Assembly (NCBI GenBank): GCA_019096195.1
Contig: JAGTXK010000050.1
Location: 372,001-436,000 of the forward strand
Length of the DNA: 64,000 nucleotides
Direction: 5' to 3'
Origin: Boletus sp. NGJ
Taxonomy: Eukaryota; Basidiomycota; Agaricomycetes; Boletales; Boletaceae
Shown here: positions 23,940-34,919 of the stretch, one piece after another
How the letters are laid out: each line of letters begins with the position of its first letter
Numbering within the stretch: the first letter of the stretch is position 1
The notes under the pieces: model-generated
What the model was told of the DNA's origin: nothing
The model's database searches: none
What the model saw: the letters and a program-made list of their open reading frames with translations, nothing else
Position numbers and translations under genes: made by a program

Positions 23940-26900
23940 ATGGATTCAAAAGGTACTTGTCTCTTTCTGCCGTCGTGGAGAGCATTGAAACGATGTGCTT
24001 TCCGGTAGATCAGTTGCATTCACGGGCGGAATCCCCTGTTGCTATGTTTCAGCAAGGAGGTGGGAGCAATTACATCGACGAGGCGATCGTTCTCGATCGC
24101 GAGGCACTAGAACTTTGCCCACCCGGCCACCCCGACCGATACATCTCATTGAATCAGCTGGGAAGTCATCTCCGTGAACGTTTTGACCAGCTTGGGGGGA
24201 TGACAGACCTCGAAGAGGCCATTGTTCTCAGCCGAGACATACTGGCACTTTGCCCATCGGGGCACCCAGATCATTCAACATTTTTGCACAACCTTTCGCT
24301 TCACTTCTCCACTCGGTACAACCAGCTCGGGTCAATAGAGGACCTCAACGAGGCCATTGTCCTCGCCCGAGACACACTCGCGCTTCACCCACCGGGGCAC
24401 CCGGATCGATCAATGTCTTTAAACACCCTTTCTATTCACCTTTGCACTCGGTACAACCAGCTTGGGGCAATAGAGGACCTCAACGAAGCCATTGTCCTCG
24501 ACCGAGAGGCACTGGCGCTTTGCCCATCAGGGCACCTAGATCGTTCAACATCTTTGAACAACATTTCGCTTCACCTCTGCACTCGGTACAACCAGCTCGG
24601 GGCGATGGAGGACCTCAACGAGGGGATTGTCCTCGCCCGAGAGGCACTGGCGCTTTGCCCATCAGGGCACCTAGATCGTTCAGTGTCTTTGAACAACATT
24701 TCGCTTCACCTCTTCACCCGGTACAAGCAGCTTGGGGAGATGGAGGACCTCAACGAGGCCATTGTCCTCGCCCGAGACACACTGGCCCTCTGCAAAGCAG
24801 AGCGCCCAGATCGGTCAAAATATTTATACAACCTTGCCAATTACCTCTCCACTCGCTACAACCAGCTCGGGTCAATAGAGGACCTCGACGAGGGCATTGT
24901 CCTCGCCCGAGAGGCACTGGTGCTTTGCCCACCGGGACACCCGGATCGTTCAATGTCTTTGAGCACTCTCGCAGTTTCTCTCTCCAGTCGGTACTACCAA
25001 CTCGGGGCGATAGAGGACCTTAACGGGGCTATTGTCCTCGCTCGAGATGCACTGGCGCTTTTCCCACTGGGGCACCTGTATCGTTCAACGTCTTTAGACA
25101 ACCTTTCGTCTTACCTCTCCGCCCGGTATGACCGGCTTGGGGCGATGGAAGACCTCAACGAAGCCATTGACCTCGGCCGAGATACACTAGCGCTCTGTAA
25201 AGCAGGGCACCCAGATCGGTCAAAGTTTTTGAACAACCTTTCCGATTACCTCTTCACTCGGTACAACCAACTCGGGGTATTGGAGGAGCTCAGTGAGGCC
25301 ATTGCCCTTGGCCGGGATGCTCTGGCGCTTCGCCCACCGGGGCATCCGGATCGTTCAAGATCTTTGAACACCCTGTCGGTTCATCTCTCTATTCGGTGCG
25401 ACCAGCTCGGGTCGATGGAGGACATCAACGAGGCCATTGTGCTGGCCCGAGACGCACTGGCACTTCGCCCACCAGGGCACCCGGATCGTTCAGCATCTTT
25501 GAGCACCCTTTCGATCTGCCTCACCAACCGGTACAAGCAGCTCGGGGTGATGGAAGACGTCAACGAGGCAATTGTCATCACCCGAGACGCACTCGCGCTT
25601 CAGCCACCGGGGCATCCGGATCGTTCATTATCTTTGAACAACCTTTCGTTGTACCTCTACGTTCGGTACAACCAGCGTGGGGCGATGGAGGACCTCAACG
25701 AGGCCATTGTCCTCACCCGAGATGCACTGGCGCTTCGCCCACCGGGGAACCCGGGTCGTTCAGCATCTTTGAATAACCTTTCGTTACATCTCTCCACCCG
25801 GTATCACCAACTCGGGGTGATGGAGGACCTCGAAGAGGCCATTGTCCTCGCTCGAGATGCACTGGCACTTTGCCCACCAGGGCACCTGGATCGTTCACCG
25901 ACTTTGAACAACCTTTCGCATCACCTCTCCGCTCGGTACATGCGGCTCGGGGTGATGGAGGAGCTCAACGAGGCCATTGTCCTCGCCCGTGACGCACTGG
26001 AGCTTTGCCCACCGGGGCATCCGGAACGTTCAACACATCTGAACAACCTCTCAGTTGATTTCTGCACTCGGTACAAGCAGCTGGGAGGGATAGAGGACCT
26101 CAACATGGCTATTGTTCTCAGCCGAGACGCACTGGCACTTTGCCCACCAGGGCACCCGGATCGTTCACTGTCTTTAAGCAACCTCGCAGCTGGTATGTCT
26201 CTTCGTTACAACCATCTTGGGGCGATGGAGGACCTGAATGAGGCCATTGTCCTTGCCCGAAATACACTGGCGCTCTGGGTAGCAGGGCACCCATTTCGGT
26301 CAAGGGCATTGGAGAACCTTGCCAACTACATCTATGTTCGGTTCGCAAGGTCGAGTCAGTTAAAGGATAAGGAGGAGCTATTCAGTCTCTATGCTCAGTT
26401 GACATATTCACCTTCAATGGTGTCGTCCGCCGATCTGTCTGCCGCTAGAGCATGGATCCGTGTAGCTGAAGATTTCCACCATCCCAGAACACTTCTAGCT
26501 TATCAAACATCTCTTCGCTTACTTACTCTTCATGTCGCCACTCTACCACCTTTACCTCAGCATCGCACTGTCCTCAAGGACCTCACGTCGTCGCTTGCAA
26601 TGGACGGGTTCTCAGCTTGTCTTCGCAATCACTCTCCCAAAAATGCGGTCGAGCTTCTAGAACAAGGTCGTGGTGTCTTTTGGAGCCAGCTCACTCGCCT
26701 CCGTTCCCCACTTGATGATGCCATTGCATCTGGCGAGACAGGGAAGATGTTGGCAGACGAGTTCACACAGCAGACATTGCTCATCCGGACTGCCCTTGAT
26801 TCACCTGGTCCAGACCAGCATGATCGGGTGTGCTGTCTCAATGTTGAATTGCAAGCAGTCGTCACCAAAATCCGCGAGTTGCCTGGTCTCTCTCGTTTCC

Positions 26901-27964
26901 TTCTTCCACCGGCCTTCTCCGATCTCCAACAGGTAGCCCGCGAAGGCCCTGTCATCATTATGAATGCGAGCAAGTACGGCTGCGATGCTCTCGTTGTCCT
27001 GGCTGACCAGGATCCCGTTCACATCCCGCTGTCAATCACAAAGGAAGCTGTCCGAGAACTGTCGTCGGAGCTCGGCACCTTGACTAAGCTCGCAAAGTCG
27101 ATGGTCGTGACAAAAGAATTTGCCATCATCTTGCGGAAGCTGTGGGACGAGGTTGTTTCCCCCATTGTGAACTTCCTCCAGACAGTACATCCATTTCAAT
27201 CCCGCATCTGGTGGTGCCCCACTGCCGAGTTCTCTCTTCTCCCCCTGCACGCCGCAGGTCCGTACAGGAAGGGCCAACGGAGTCTCGCGGATGTGTACAT
27301 CTCGTCTTATACCCCCACGCTCGCTGCCCTCATTCGCGCTAGACGGCACGATCTCCCGCATTCAGCATCAAAGGGGAAACACATCGTTGGTATAGGTCAA
27401 GCGACGGCCAAGGGCGAGAACGAACTTGTATCGGTCGGCGCCGAACTAGCCACCATTGAGCAGCGCGTCGATGGCCTCGCCACCTTCACCCGCATGGAGG
27501 GTCAAGAGTCCTGCATCGCGCGGGTCACCGAGCAACTTAGGACGAACGAATGGGTGCACCTCGCGTGTCATGGTATCCCAAATCGGACCCAGCCGTTCGA
27601 GTCCGCGTTCGCTCTCCACGACGGACACTTCACGATCGAACGCATCATTCGGTGTGAACTAGAGAACGCCCAGTTCGCGTATCTCTCGGCTTGTCATACA
27701 ACCGTTGGGGACGAGGACAGTCCCGACGAGGTGGTGCATCTCGCGTCGGCGATGCAGTTCGCCGGGTTCCGTTCTGTGATTGGGACGATGTGGGCGGTGG
27801 ACGATGCTCAGACGAACAAGATCACGTCGGTGTTCTACGACAACATGGTAGACGAGTGTGGTCGTCTGGATTATACCCGTGCGGCGGTGGCGCTGAACAG
27901 AACGATGAAATTGGTGGATATACCATTCGATCAGCGTATCTTATATATACATCTCGGTGCCTAA
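23940..27964 (+). CDS. TPR-CHAT protein 1 (putative caspase-like peptidase with 17 TPR-like repeats)
   Basis: Exons 23940-23952 and 24009-27964 give 1322 residues. After a short N-terminus, about 17 tandem 45-residue (135-bp) repeats run from near residue 29 to 794, with a consensus such as EAIVLARDALALCPPGHPDR followed by a second helix and RYNQLGAMEDLN. A linker and then the CHAT domain (caspase HetF associated with TPRs) follow. The likely catalytic pair is His about 1192 in VHLACHG and Cys about 1233 in YLSACHT; GFRSVIGTMWAVDD is the conserved end block. CHAT proteins are clan-CD peptidases; substrate unknown. The start codon used by copy 2 reads ACG here (23913-23915), so translation probably begins nine codons later at 23940. 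Confidence 0.88.
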
Positions 27965-28798
27965 TTCTGTATCCTCGTTTGCTCCCTAATTGCTTTGCCC
28001 TACTGTGACTTTGTAGCGGCTGTCTAGTTTGCTATTGTACATTTCAGGATTCATGCCAAGAGGGTCTTTAGGTCCTCGCATGCTCGTAAATTCACCACAG
28101 TTTCCCAAAAGTATGCAGTAGCTGCGGAACTTCCACTCGGAATCCTCCGACAGCTTGATAGTAGGTCCACGTCACTCTCTCACTATCATGTACATCCTAC
28201 AATCGTTCAAATCTGACAATCTATCCACATCTCCATATCTATATGCTATATCTCGAAAAGTACCGGCGACGACACTGTAATTCCACGTCACTCTCATGTA
28301 CACGCGATATATCCTACAATGGTTCAAATCTGAAGATCCGACAGTTCACATCTCCCTCATAAAGACCGGAAACGTTGGTGCCTGCCAGTGCGTCCTTTCA
28401 TAAGTTGGGTTGATGTACTCCACGCTCTCACGGTGACCGCGTGAGTTGGCAGAGGTTTGTGGGACCCTTGTCTGACCGAGGCGTATCAACTCGGATTTAA
28501 TCTGGTGATCTTTTCGAGCAATCTCTGGCTTTCAGGCACATCCCATTGGAAGATGGTCACGGCACGGCAGATAAGCATTATCATTAGTTCGGAATTTACT
28601 CTATCGCGGGCTACTAGATAATACATCACGAACAGGTTTGCACGTTTCTGAGCTGGAACCACGCTAGACATCCCATTACACTCCGTGCAAGTCTAGTCCA
28701 GTATCCACGTTTTTGCACAATCGCGCCGCCGCGTTTCATTGCAAAAGTATATCATAGGCTGCCAGCCTTACTCTTACGGTCCTCACATCACCATCGAA
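27965..28798. other. Spacer TPR-CHAT 1 / MFS-B
   Basis: No gene seen. From about 28430 it matches the reverse complement of about 55870-56280 in the right duplication arm. The first 450 bases are AT-richer than the neighbours and contain short near-repeats (cacgtcactctc at about 28163 and 28283, with aatcg/ggttcaaatctga close by). Confidence 0.55.
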
Positions 28799-31027
28799 AT
28801 GGACTCGCAGAGAGAGGCAACCGTCTCTCGGCTTGCAGAACAAGACAAAGTTCCCTGGTACAGCAAACCCAACCTTCGCCTCTTATATCTCGTGATGTGT
28901 CCGACCTGTCTCGGAGTGGAGATGACCAGTGGGCAAGTGTTCCCATATGTATACTAAGTGTCAGATTGCTGACGTGGAGAAGTTTTGACGGTTCCATGGT
29001 CAATGGCTTACAAGCTGTGCCCTCATGGCTTGAATGTAAGGTGGTCACCTAGTTGATGTCAGAGTGATTTGATTCGGAGGATACAGACTATCATCATCCT
29101 CGCTCCACTTCATTGAGTCTCATGGTTGCCATGTATTCTCTAGGTTGCGTTGCTGCCATTCCGTTTGTCCCTGTTGTTGTCGACAAGATTGGAAGGCGAT
29201 ACCCGATATTGCTTGGAGGTGTAATCTCGATAACTGGGGGCATTCTTCAAGGATCTGCATTGAGTTGTAAGTATTTGATATGTTTTGAGACTCTACTATG
29301 CTTTTCATCTTGAACTCGATAGTTGCCATGTTCATCATTGCTCGTTTTATCCTCGGATTCGCCAATGTCTTCTGTGTCGTATCAGCCTCTTCTTTGATTG
29401 GAGGTACGACAAAGTGATTTTCACTTGCTTACTAGCAACTAAGCAATATGAAGAACTCTCACATCCCAGGGAGCGAGCGGTTATGGGTTCCCTTTTCAAT
29501 ACTTCTTGCGACTTTGGTAAATTGAGATCATGATCGTCTACCGAGGATGAAATTTTGAGCTGATCTCTCCTAGGTGCTGTAGCTGCTGCTGGGGTGATCC
29601 TCAGGACGTTCGCCATGCCCAACAATTGGGGATGGAGAATACCATCTTTCCTTCAAGCACTACCGAGTCTACTTCAGGTCTCCTTCATCTGGTTCCTCCC
29701 AGAGTCTCCTCGCTGGCTCGTATCAAAAGGAAGAGGTAACGAAGCACGTGCCATTCTCGTGAAATACCATGCAGAGGGGGACGAAAACTCGGAGTTTGTC
29801 GAGGCGGAGTATACTCAGATCGTGCAGACACTCGAAGCAGAACTGAAAGTTGCTCGGATCAGCCGGAAGCAGGCGTTTTCAACGCCAGGAATGCGAAAAC
29901 GGATCATCGTTGCATCGTTCCTCGGTCTGTTCACCCAGTGGAGTGGAGTTGGATTAATTTCGTCAGTTCTGCGGTTGATTTTGGGTCTGTTGGGGTGTCT
30001 GCTTATTGTGCTGGCAGAAACTACCTTCCCCTGATCTTAGATAACATCGGTATTCACGACAACCGAACGAAAAACACAATCAGTTTTGTCAAATATTCTT
30101 GGGGCCTCGTTTGTGCTACAGCCATTGCATTGATAGTGCCTCAATATCCTCGACGTAGGATATATTTAGTAAGTAACGTGGTTGTGCACTACTTTTGATA
30201 CCATTTCTCTAACCTTTCTGTAGGCATGTACCATCTCTGTCTTTGCTGTATTTACAGCTTGGACTATAGCTAGTGCAGGGTATTTGCTCGCTCATAGTAA
30301 GGTCTCTGCTCAAGCAGTGCTTGCGTGAGTATTCAGATTCGCTAAAAGCACTGTCTTCTACATTCTGACTGTATGTTCTACAGTCTCATCTTCTTGTATG
30401 GCCCAGCTTACCAGCTGGGGTTCACCGCCTTGACTTACAGTAAGAATTACACTATCGGTGTCGTCTTTTGCCATTCTTGGTGACGAAACTGACTCGGATG
30501 TAAACAGCATACTTAGTCGAGCTGTTTCCATTCCATGTACGAGCTAGGGGTATCACCATCTTCCAGTTGTGGACCCGTGGCGCGGCATTCTTCAATCAGT
30601 TCGTGAATCCCATTGGCATTGAAGCCGCAGGTATGTCCATCTGCTCAGTTCACTTGCAACGTAGCGCTGATGAAGTATGAAAGGCTGGAAATGGTACATC
30701 ATGTGAGCTGCCTTTTGGGGACGCACACGGACAAGTGCTGAAAGGCGATAGATATTGTGTGTGGAATGCCTTCCAGGTCGTGTTCGTCTACCTTATGTTT
30801 CCCGAGACATCGGGACGCACGCTCGAGGAGCTGGCATTCTGTAAGTGTGCCAATGCTCTCGGAGAGATATGTTCAGCGTTCTCATGAATACCTCAACAGT
30901 GTACGAGGGTGATCAGGAGGCATTCAGCCATGGTGGGATCGATATACTGCGTGAACGTGGGCAAATTGAGACGTACGGTACCATGGAAGAAAATCCTAGA
31001 AGAACTGGTCGTGTCGAGCAAGGATGA
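28799..31027 (+). CDS. MFS sugar transporter, copy B
   Basis: Thirteen exons in the same positions as copy A: 28799-28932, 28983-29035, 29097-29276, 29323-29403, 29454-29516, 29574-29961, 30018-30168, 30224-30324, 30384-30439, 30508-30630, 30684-30702, 30752-30840 and 30900-31027; 521 residues. Motifs VDKIGRRYP, FLPESPRWL, LVELFPFHVRARG and PETSGRTLEEL are intact. The first intron has a GC donor (GCAAGT) where copies A and D have GTAAGT, and intron 6 has GTCAGT where A has GTAAGC. Both are readable as functional but may splice less well. In helix 10, WW of copies A and D is LW here. Confidence 0.9.
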
Positions 31028-31769
31028 TTCTTTTGACTGTCGGTATTTATATTGATGCTATACTGAGTCCTCTAAACCAAATCACGTAGATGTGTCTCTT
31101 CTGCGCATGGTGGATAGATGAACTTGAAAGCACAATCGTTTTGTAGCCTGACGGTGAGATCAATTTCGCAGAGTAGAGGTCCGAGGAGCAGCACACCGGC
31201 CTTCGGCGGAGAAGGATACAGTAGTAACAGAAGCAGAACCTGCGTCGCGTGGAAATACGCACATCCTTCTCAATCAGCCATTAGTACGGTACTTAGGCAT
31301 GTCATGTGTTCGAGTTTGTATGGCTCAAACGACGTGCCATGACATGTGCACATGCATTTTGGACTTTTCACGCCATCATCACTCCGATGGCACGCTAACT
31401 CTCGATGTCCTTTCATTTCCCTATTCCCTATCTTTCTGCGCATTTTTTAGTCTCGCTCTGTACATCAACTAAGGTATCAGCTACTTCACACGAGATGTGT
31501 TTCCGATTCCGGTGCGATGATAGTACAACAACGTAACATAAGTTGGTATGAATGGGAGCACATCTATTTTCGTCCACTGTTTACGTCTCCGGGCCCAAGC
31601 CAGGGTAGAGCCTGAGAGAGTACCCATGTTCCAGCTTGGTGTTACTGCCTCAGGCCAACCCGTATCGCGACGCCTCGTAACGGCTGGCAACTTAAACAAC
31701 CAGGAAAACATACAATAAACTGGGTATACCAAGCTCGAGGCCCCGTGGCGGTCCTCGCATTTGCCATCG
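31028..31769. other. Spacer MFS-B / MFS-C
   Basis: No gene recognised. It marks the end of the left duplication arm: nothing downstream of 31027 was found matching the right arm beyond 53674. Confidence 0.5.
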
Positions 31770-32698
31770 GCGTGACCTCGTGGGGGTCCGACCATGGAAG
31801 TGATTCTCATCTAGAGAGTAACGACGCAATTGTCTCTCGGCTTGCGCAGGAAGACAAAGTCCCGTGGTATAGGAAGCCTAACCTCCGACTCTTGCACATC
31901 TTGATGTTTCCGACCTGTTTAGCAGCGGAGATGACTAGTGGGCAAGTTTTATCTCGATACATGTTTGATACCGCACTGTTGATGTACAGAAGCTTTGACT
32001 CGTCCATGTTAAATGGCCTACAAGCTGTACCTTCATGGCTAGAATGTGAGGCAGTCTTCCGCTCATATTGTAAGTGATTGATTGGCTTATAATCTGGTAT
32101 TCAACGCCCTGACGTACAGTGAGCCTTAATGAGACGTCGGTGTCATCATGAACCTCTTCCTGACGAAACGGATAGCTTTCTTGGTCAAGCTTTTCCCTCT
32201 CCATATTCGAGCCAGGGGAATTACCATCTACCAGTGGTGGGACCGCAGCGCAGGTTTCGTCGCGCAATTCGCGGATCTTATCGGAATAGAGGCCGCAAGT
32301 ACGTTCTCTACTCAGTTTATCTGACGCGTGGCTCTCAGGTTGATGGAAGGGTCGGGGTACATTAGATTGGAAATACTACATGGGGTAGGCTGCCCTTTGG
32401 AAACGCAGACAGGCAGGTGCTGAAAGACGATAGATATTGCGTGTAGATTGCTTTTGAGATTGCGTTCGTCTACTTCATGTTTCCGGAGACATCGGGGCGA
32501 ACTCTCGAGGAGCTGACATTCTGTAAGTGCTGAGACTCAAACACTCATCATTTTTCACTTGTACTTCCAGTGTACGAGGGTGATCACAGACAGGAGGTAC
32601 CGAGGGATGCTGAGGTCGAGGCACTGCTCGAGCATGGGGAGACAGATATACATGATGCTATAGAGGTTAATGTAAGGAAAAATGACCATGCTCAGTAA
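31770..32698 (+). pseudogene. MFS sugar transporter, copy C, truncated
   Basis: Recognisable pieces of the same transporter: exon 1 (VPWYRKPNLRLLHILM), exon 2 (MLNGLQAVPSWLE), then directly exon 9 (YNLVFNALTY), exon 10 (LFPLHIRARGITIYQWWDR), exon 11 (DWKYYMG), exon 12 and exon 13. Exons 3-8, which encode about the first eight helices, are gone. The start codon position reads GTG, and exon 12 has an in-frame TAG after IYCV. The upstream string gggtatacca and the retained ESNDAIVSRLAQ link it to copy A rather than B or D. Confidence 0.88.
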
Positions 32699-33030
32699 GG
32701 ATGACATGGAATCTTCGTGATTGCGGCGTTAGTCTTCCATGCCAACACGACGGCAATTTCTTCTTAAATGTTAAATTCAGTCTTACCATCTTGACGGGGA
32801 CCAACTCTTCTAATAATTTACGCTCGGGACGTCATCCATCACTCGAGCGAGTATAAAGCCTCTCAACGATGGGTAGACTAGACAAACAGGCATCTAGTCA
32901 CCTACATGAACAGCACTGATTCGCCCCGCCCTGGATATCGAGGGATATGTCATCGTCCTAATCACGCCATTGTCCTTCTATAACAGACCCTTTCACAACC
33001 AGCGGTAGGATCCCTGCACAACAACCTGAG
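32699..33030. other. Spacer after MFS-C
   Basis: About 330 bases, nothing recognised. Confidence 0.5.
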
Positions 33031-34482
33031 CTACTCTAGACCATGCACAAACGAGTACTGGGACAAACCTCCTGTAGGAAGAATACAAGGGCAATGCTGA
33101 CACATCCGCAGGAAGCCGCCGATAAACCCTCCATGCGCTGTGATAGATATAACTAGTAGAGCCACGATTAAGCTTTCCACCGCCGAGGAGGACCCGTCGA
33201 AAAAAAAAGACAACGCTTACATTGTTCCGTGTCATTGTTAAATATCATGTCCAAAGTATGCCTCGCCCGCCGATCGATATCGTTGCGTCTCTCTCGATAG
33301 TCTGGCGTCCATAGTTCATCCCTCTCCGTGAACCCCTCCTCGAAGCAGTATTCCGGGAACGCGGCATGAATTTCCGAGCGCGTTCGCCGCTTGTCGCAGG
33401 TATGCACGCCGTTGTGTTCGCGCATGTTCTGTGTATACGATGGCACGTGAGCATGCTGGGACGCCAGTGCGGCGCGCAAGCTCACCTCGACGATCGTCGT
33501 CCTCGGACCAGAGGGTAGAACGGCATCGTCAAACGTCACTTGGTTAGTCCGTATCGCGCGCGTCAGAGGACTTGTGTACAGCTTTTCTGGAAGGGGTATC
33601 TCAAACTGCAGTTCCTTTTCCCAGGCAGCGTTGGCTTCCTGGGCCTGCTGTTCGCCAAGTGGTGTGAGTTGTGGGTCGGCTACGGGAGTGACCTTTGTCA
33701 GTCATGTCGCAATCCAATCTGACATGAACGACGTACGTCCCCAAACGATGTCGCCATTCCCATTCAGCTTTGCCCAGTATCTGATTCGATAAATAAAAGA
33801 AGTGGTCGATACTCCCGGGATGCAGAACTCACTCGCACCATGCCTGGAGAGACGTCATAGTACGCAGCGTCAAAGCCCGAGGATAAGCTCGCCCACCTTG
33901 GAGCCATACTTTGCCTCGGCCACGTTGTCTTGAGAACAATATCAACCCACGAAACAAGAACAAGACATGCGCAGAAATAGACAGAACACCAGAAAAGAAA
34001 ACGCACGATAACCTTCCCCATGTCGACCGAGAAAAAAGACCTTGAACTGGACCCCGGGTTCAGCTGTCGCGTTGAGCCTCTCGATCTCTGCCACGAACGT
34101 CGTCCACCGGTCGGCCCGTTCGTCAATCAGACCGAATCTCGGGAGCACCTGCAAGATACGAAAGAAAGAAAAAAAGGCTCAGTCCCTTCGAGACAGGAGA
34201 CCCACCCGAAACCCGCCAGACGCATCGGACACGCAGTGGGATATATAGAAGTAGGACGTGAACTCACAGCCTAGTTAAGGGTTGAGCTCCCAAGCGAACG
34301 CAAAGGTGATCCTACTACGGATGTATGCGTACCTCTTTGGTGGTCGATCGGTCTGCATCGTCCTGGACAAAGAATCCCGTAACTGTCTATCACAATAGGG
34401 TGATATATCGAAGGACACAACTTGACTGAAATGAAATGGTGTGCGACTCACAGTATATGTTCTTGTAGCACGCATGATTCGC
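33031..34482 (-). CDS. Histidine-phosphatase (phosphoglycerate-mutase-like) protein, 5' end unresolved
   Basis: Branch of the histidine phosphatase superfamily similar to yeast PMU1. Minus-strand exons: 34482-34452 (partial), 34382-34333, 34148-34007, 33928-33897, 33843-33833, 33780-33737, 33679-33486, 33428-33221 and 33152-33031. Catalytic RHG motif: FFLGRHGEGYHN; then YGSKAWCEYWAKLNG, GPDPQLTPLGEQQA, LYTSPLTRAI, CDKRRTRSEI and the second His block FISITAHGGFIGGFL. The exon 33843-33833 has 11 nt and is needed to keep the frame and the family sequence. After CILPTGG the frame reads LSQYSFVHGLE-stop, while a +1 frame continues FVPVLV, which fits the family better; either the C-terminus is altered or a base is missing. 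Confidence 0.82.
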
Positions 34483-34919
34483 CTGATGGAATGCTCAAAT
34501 GACCCGACGAGGGTGTAAACTGGTCTTGGTCAAAGAGTTGGTTCCGTAGAACTGTTCTAGATAAACGAGGTCAAATTCCCTACCTGTGACAACCACGGAT
34601 GGGGTAAAATGTGAATTCGAACACGGTGCACACTACACTGCAAAATGAGACTGTCCCACGTGACCTCCCACCTGGATCACTCCACTTTTGACTGTCAGAG
34701 TGCAGGGTAGTACTATAGTACTTCTCCCGAACCGTACAAAGTACAAAAGATGTAGTCAACAGTGGACGTACAAGTCTTATACTCTTGGATTCCAAGTAAT
34801 GACGGTACATACGACTGCCTGAACTCGTATTCAAACTAGCATGTGCAAAAAAAACAAACCGTCAACCGACACATCCGAAGCAAATCTCATCCTCCAACTC
34901 CCAGCTTTATGACTCGGAG
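34483..34919. other. Spacer containing the unplaced 5' exon(s) of the phosphatase gene
   Basis: No gene of its own seen. The start codon of the histidine-phosphatase gene should lie here, but I could not place it with confidence. Confidence 0.45.

Larger units (their letters stand above)
22930..31027 (+). repeat. Left arm of inverted segmental duplication
   Basis: Carries a decayed open frame, TPR-CHAT 1, a spacer and MFS-B. The same order occurs in reverse orientation at about 53.67-63.08 kb. Particularly clear match: the roughly 80 bases upstream of MFS-B (about 28690-28765) are nearly identical to the reverse complement of about 55890-55975. Arm ends are approximate because I compared by eye. 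Confidence 0.85.

Noticed and set aside
24250-25023. Open frame of 257 codons inside TPR-CHAT 1 in another frame (and similar ones at 25396-25776 and 61048-61629)
   Set aside because: Frames stay open only because the underlying repeat lacks stops in that frame; the protein is low-complexity Pro/Gly/Arg.
24009-26340. Regular 135-bp repeats resembling a CRISPR array
   Set aside because: Period and sequence continue through the whole unit without unique spacers, and the frame encodes TPR-like repeats; it is a coding tandem repeat in a fungal gene.
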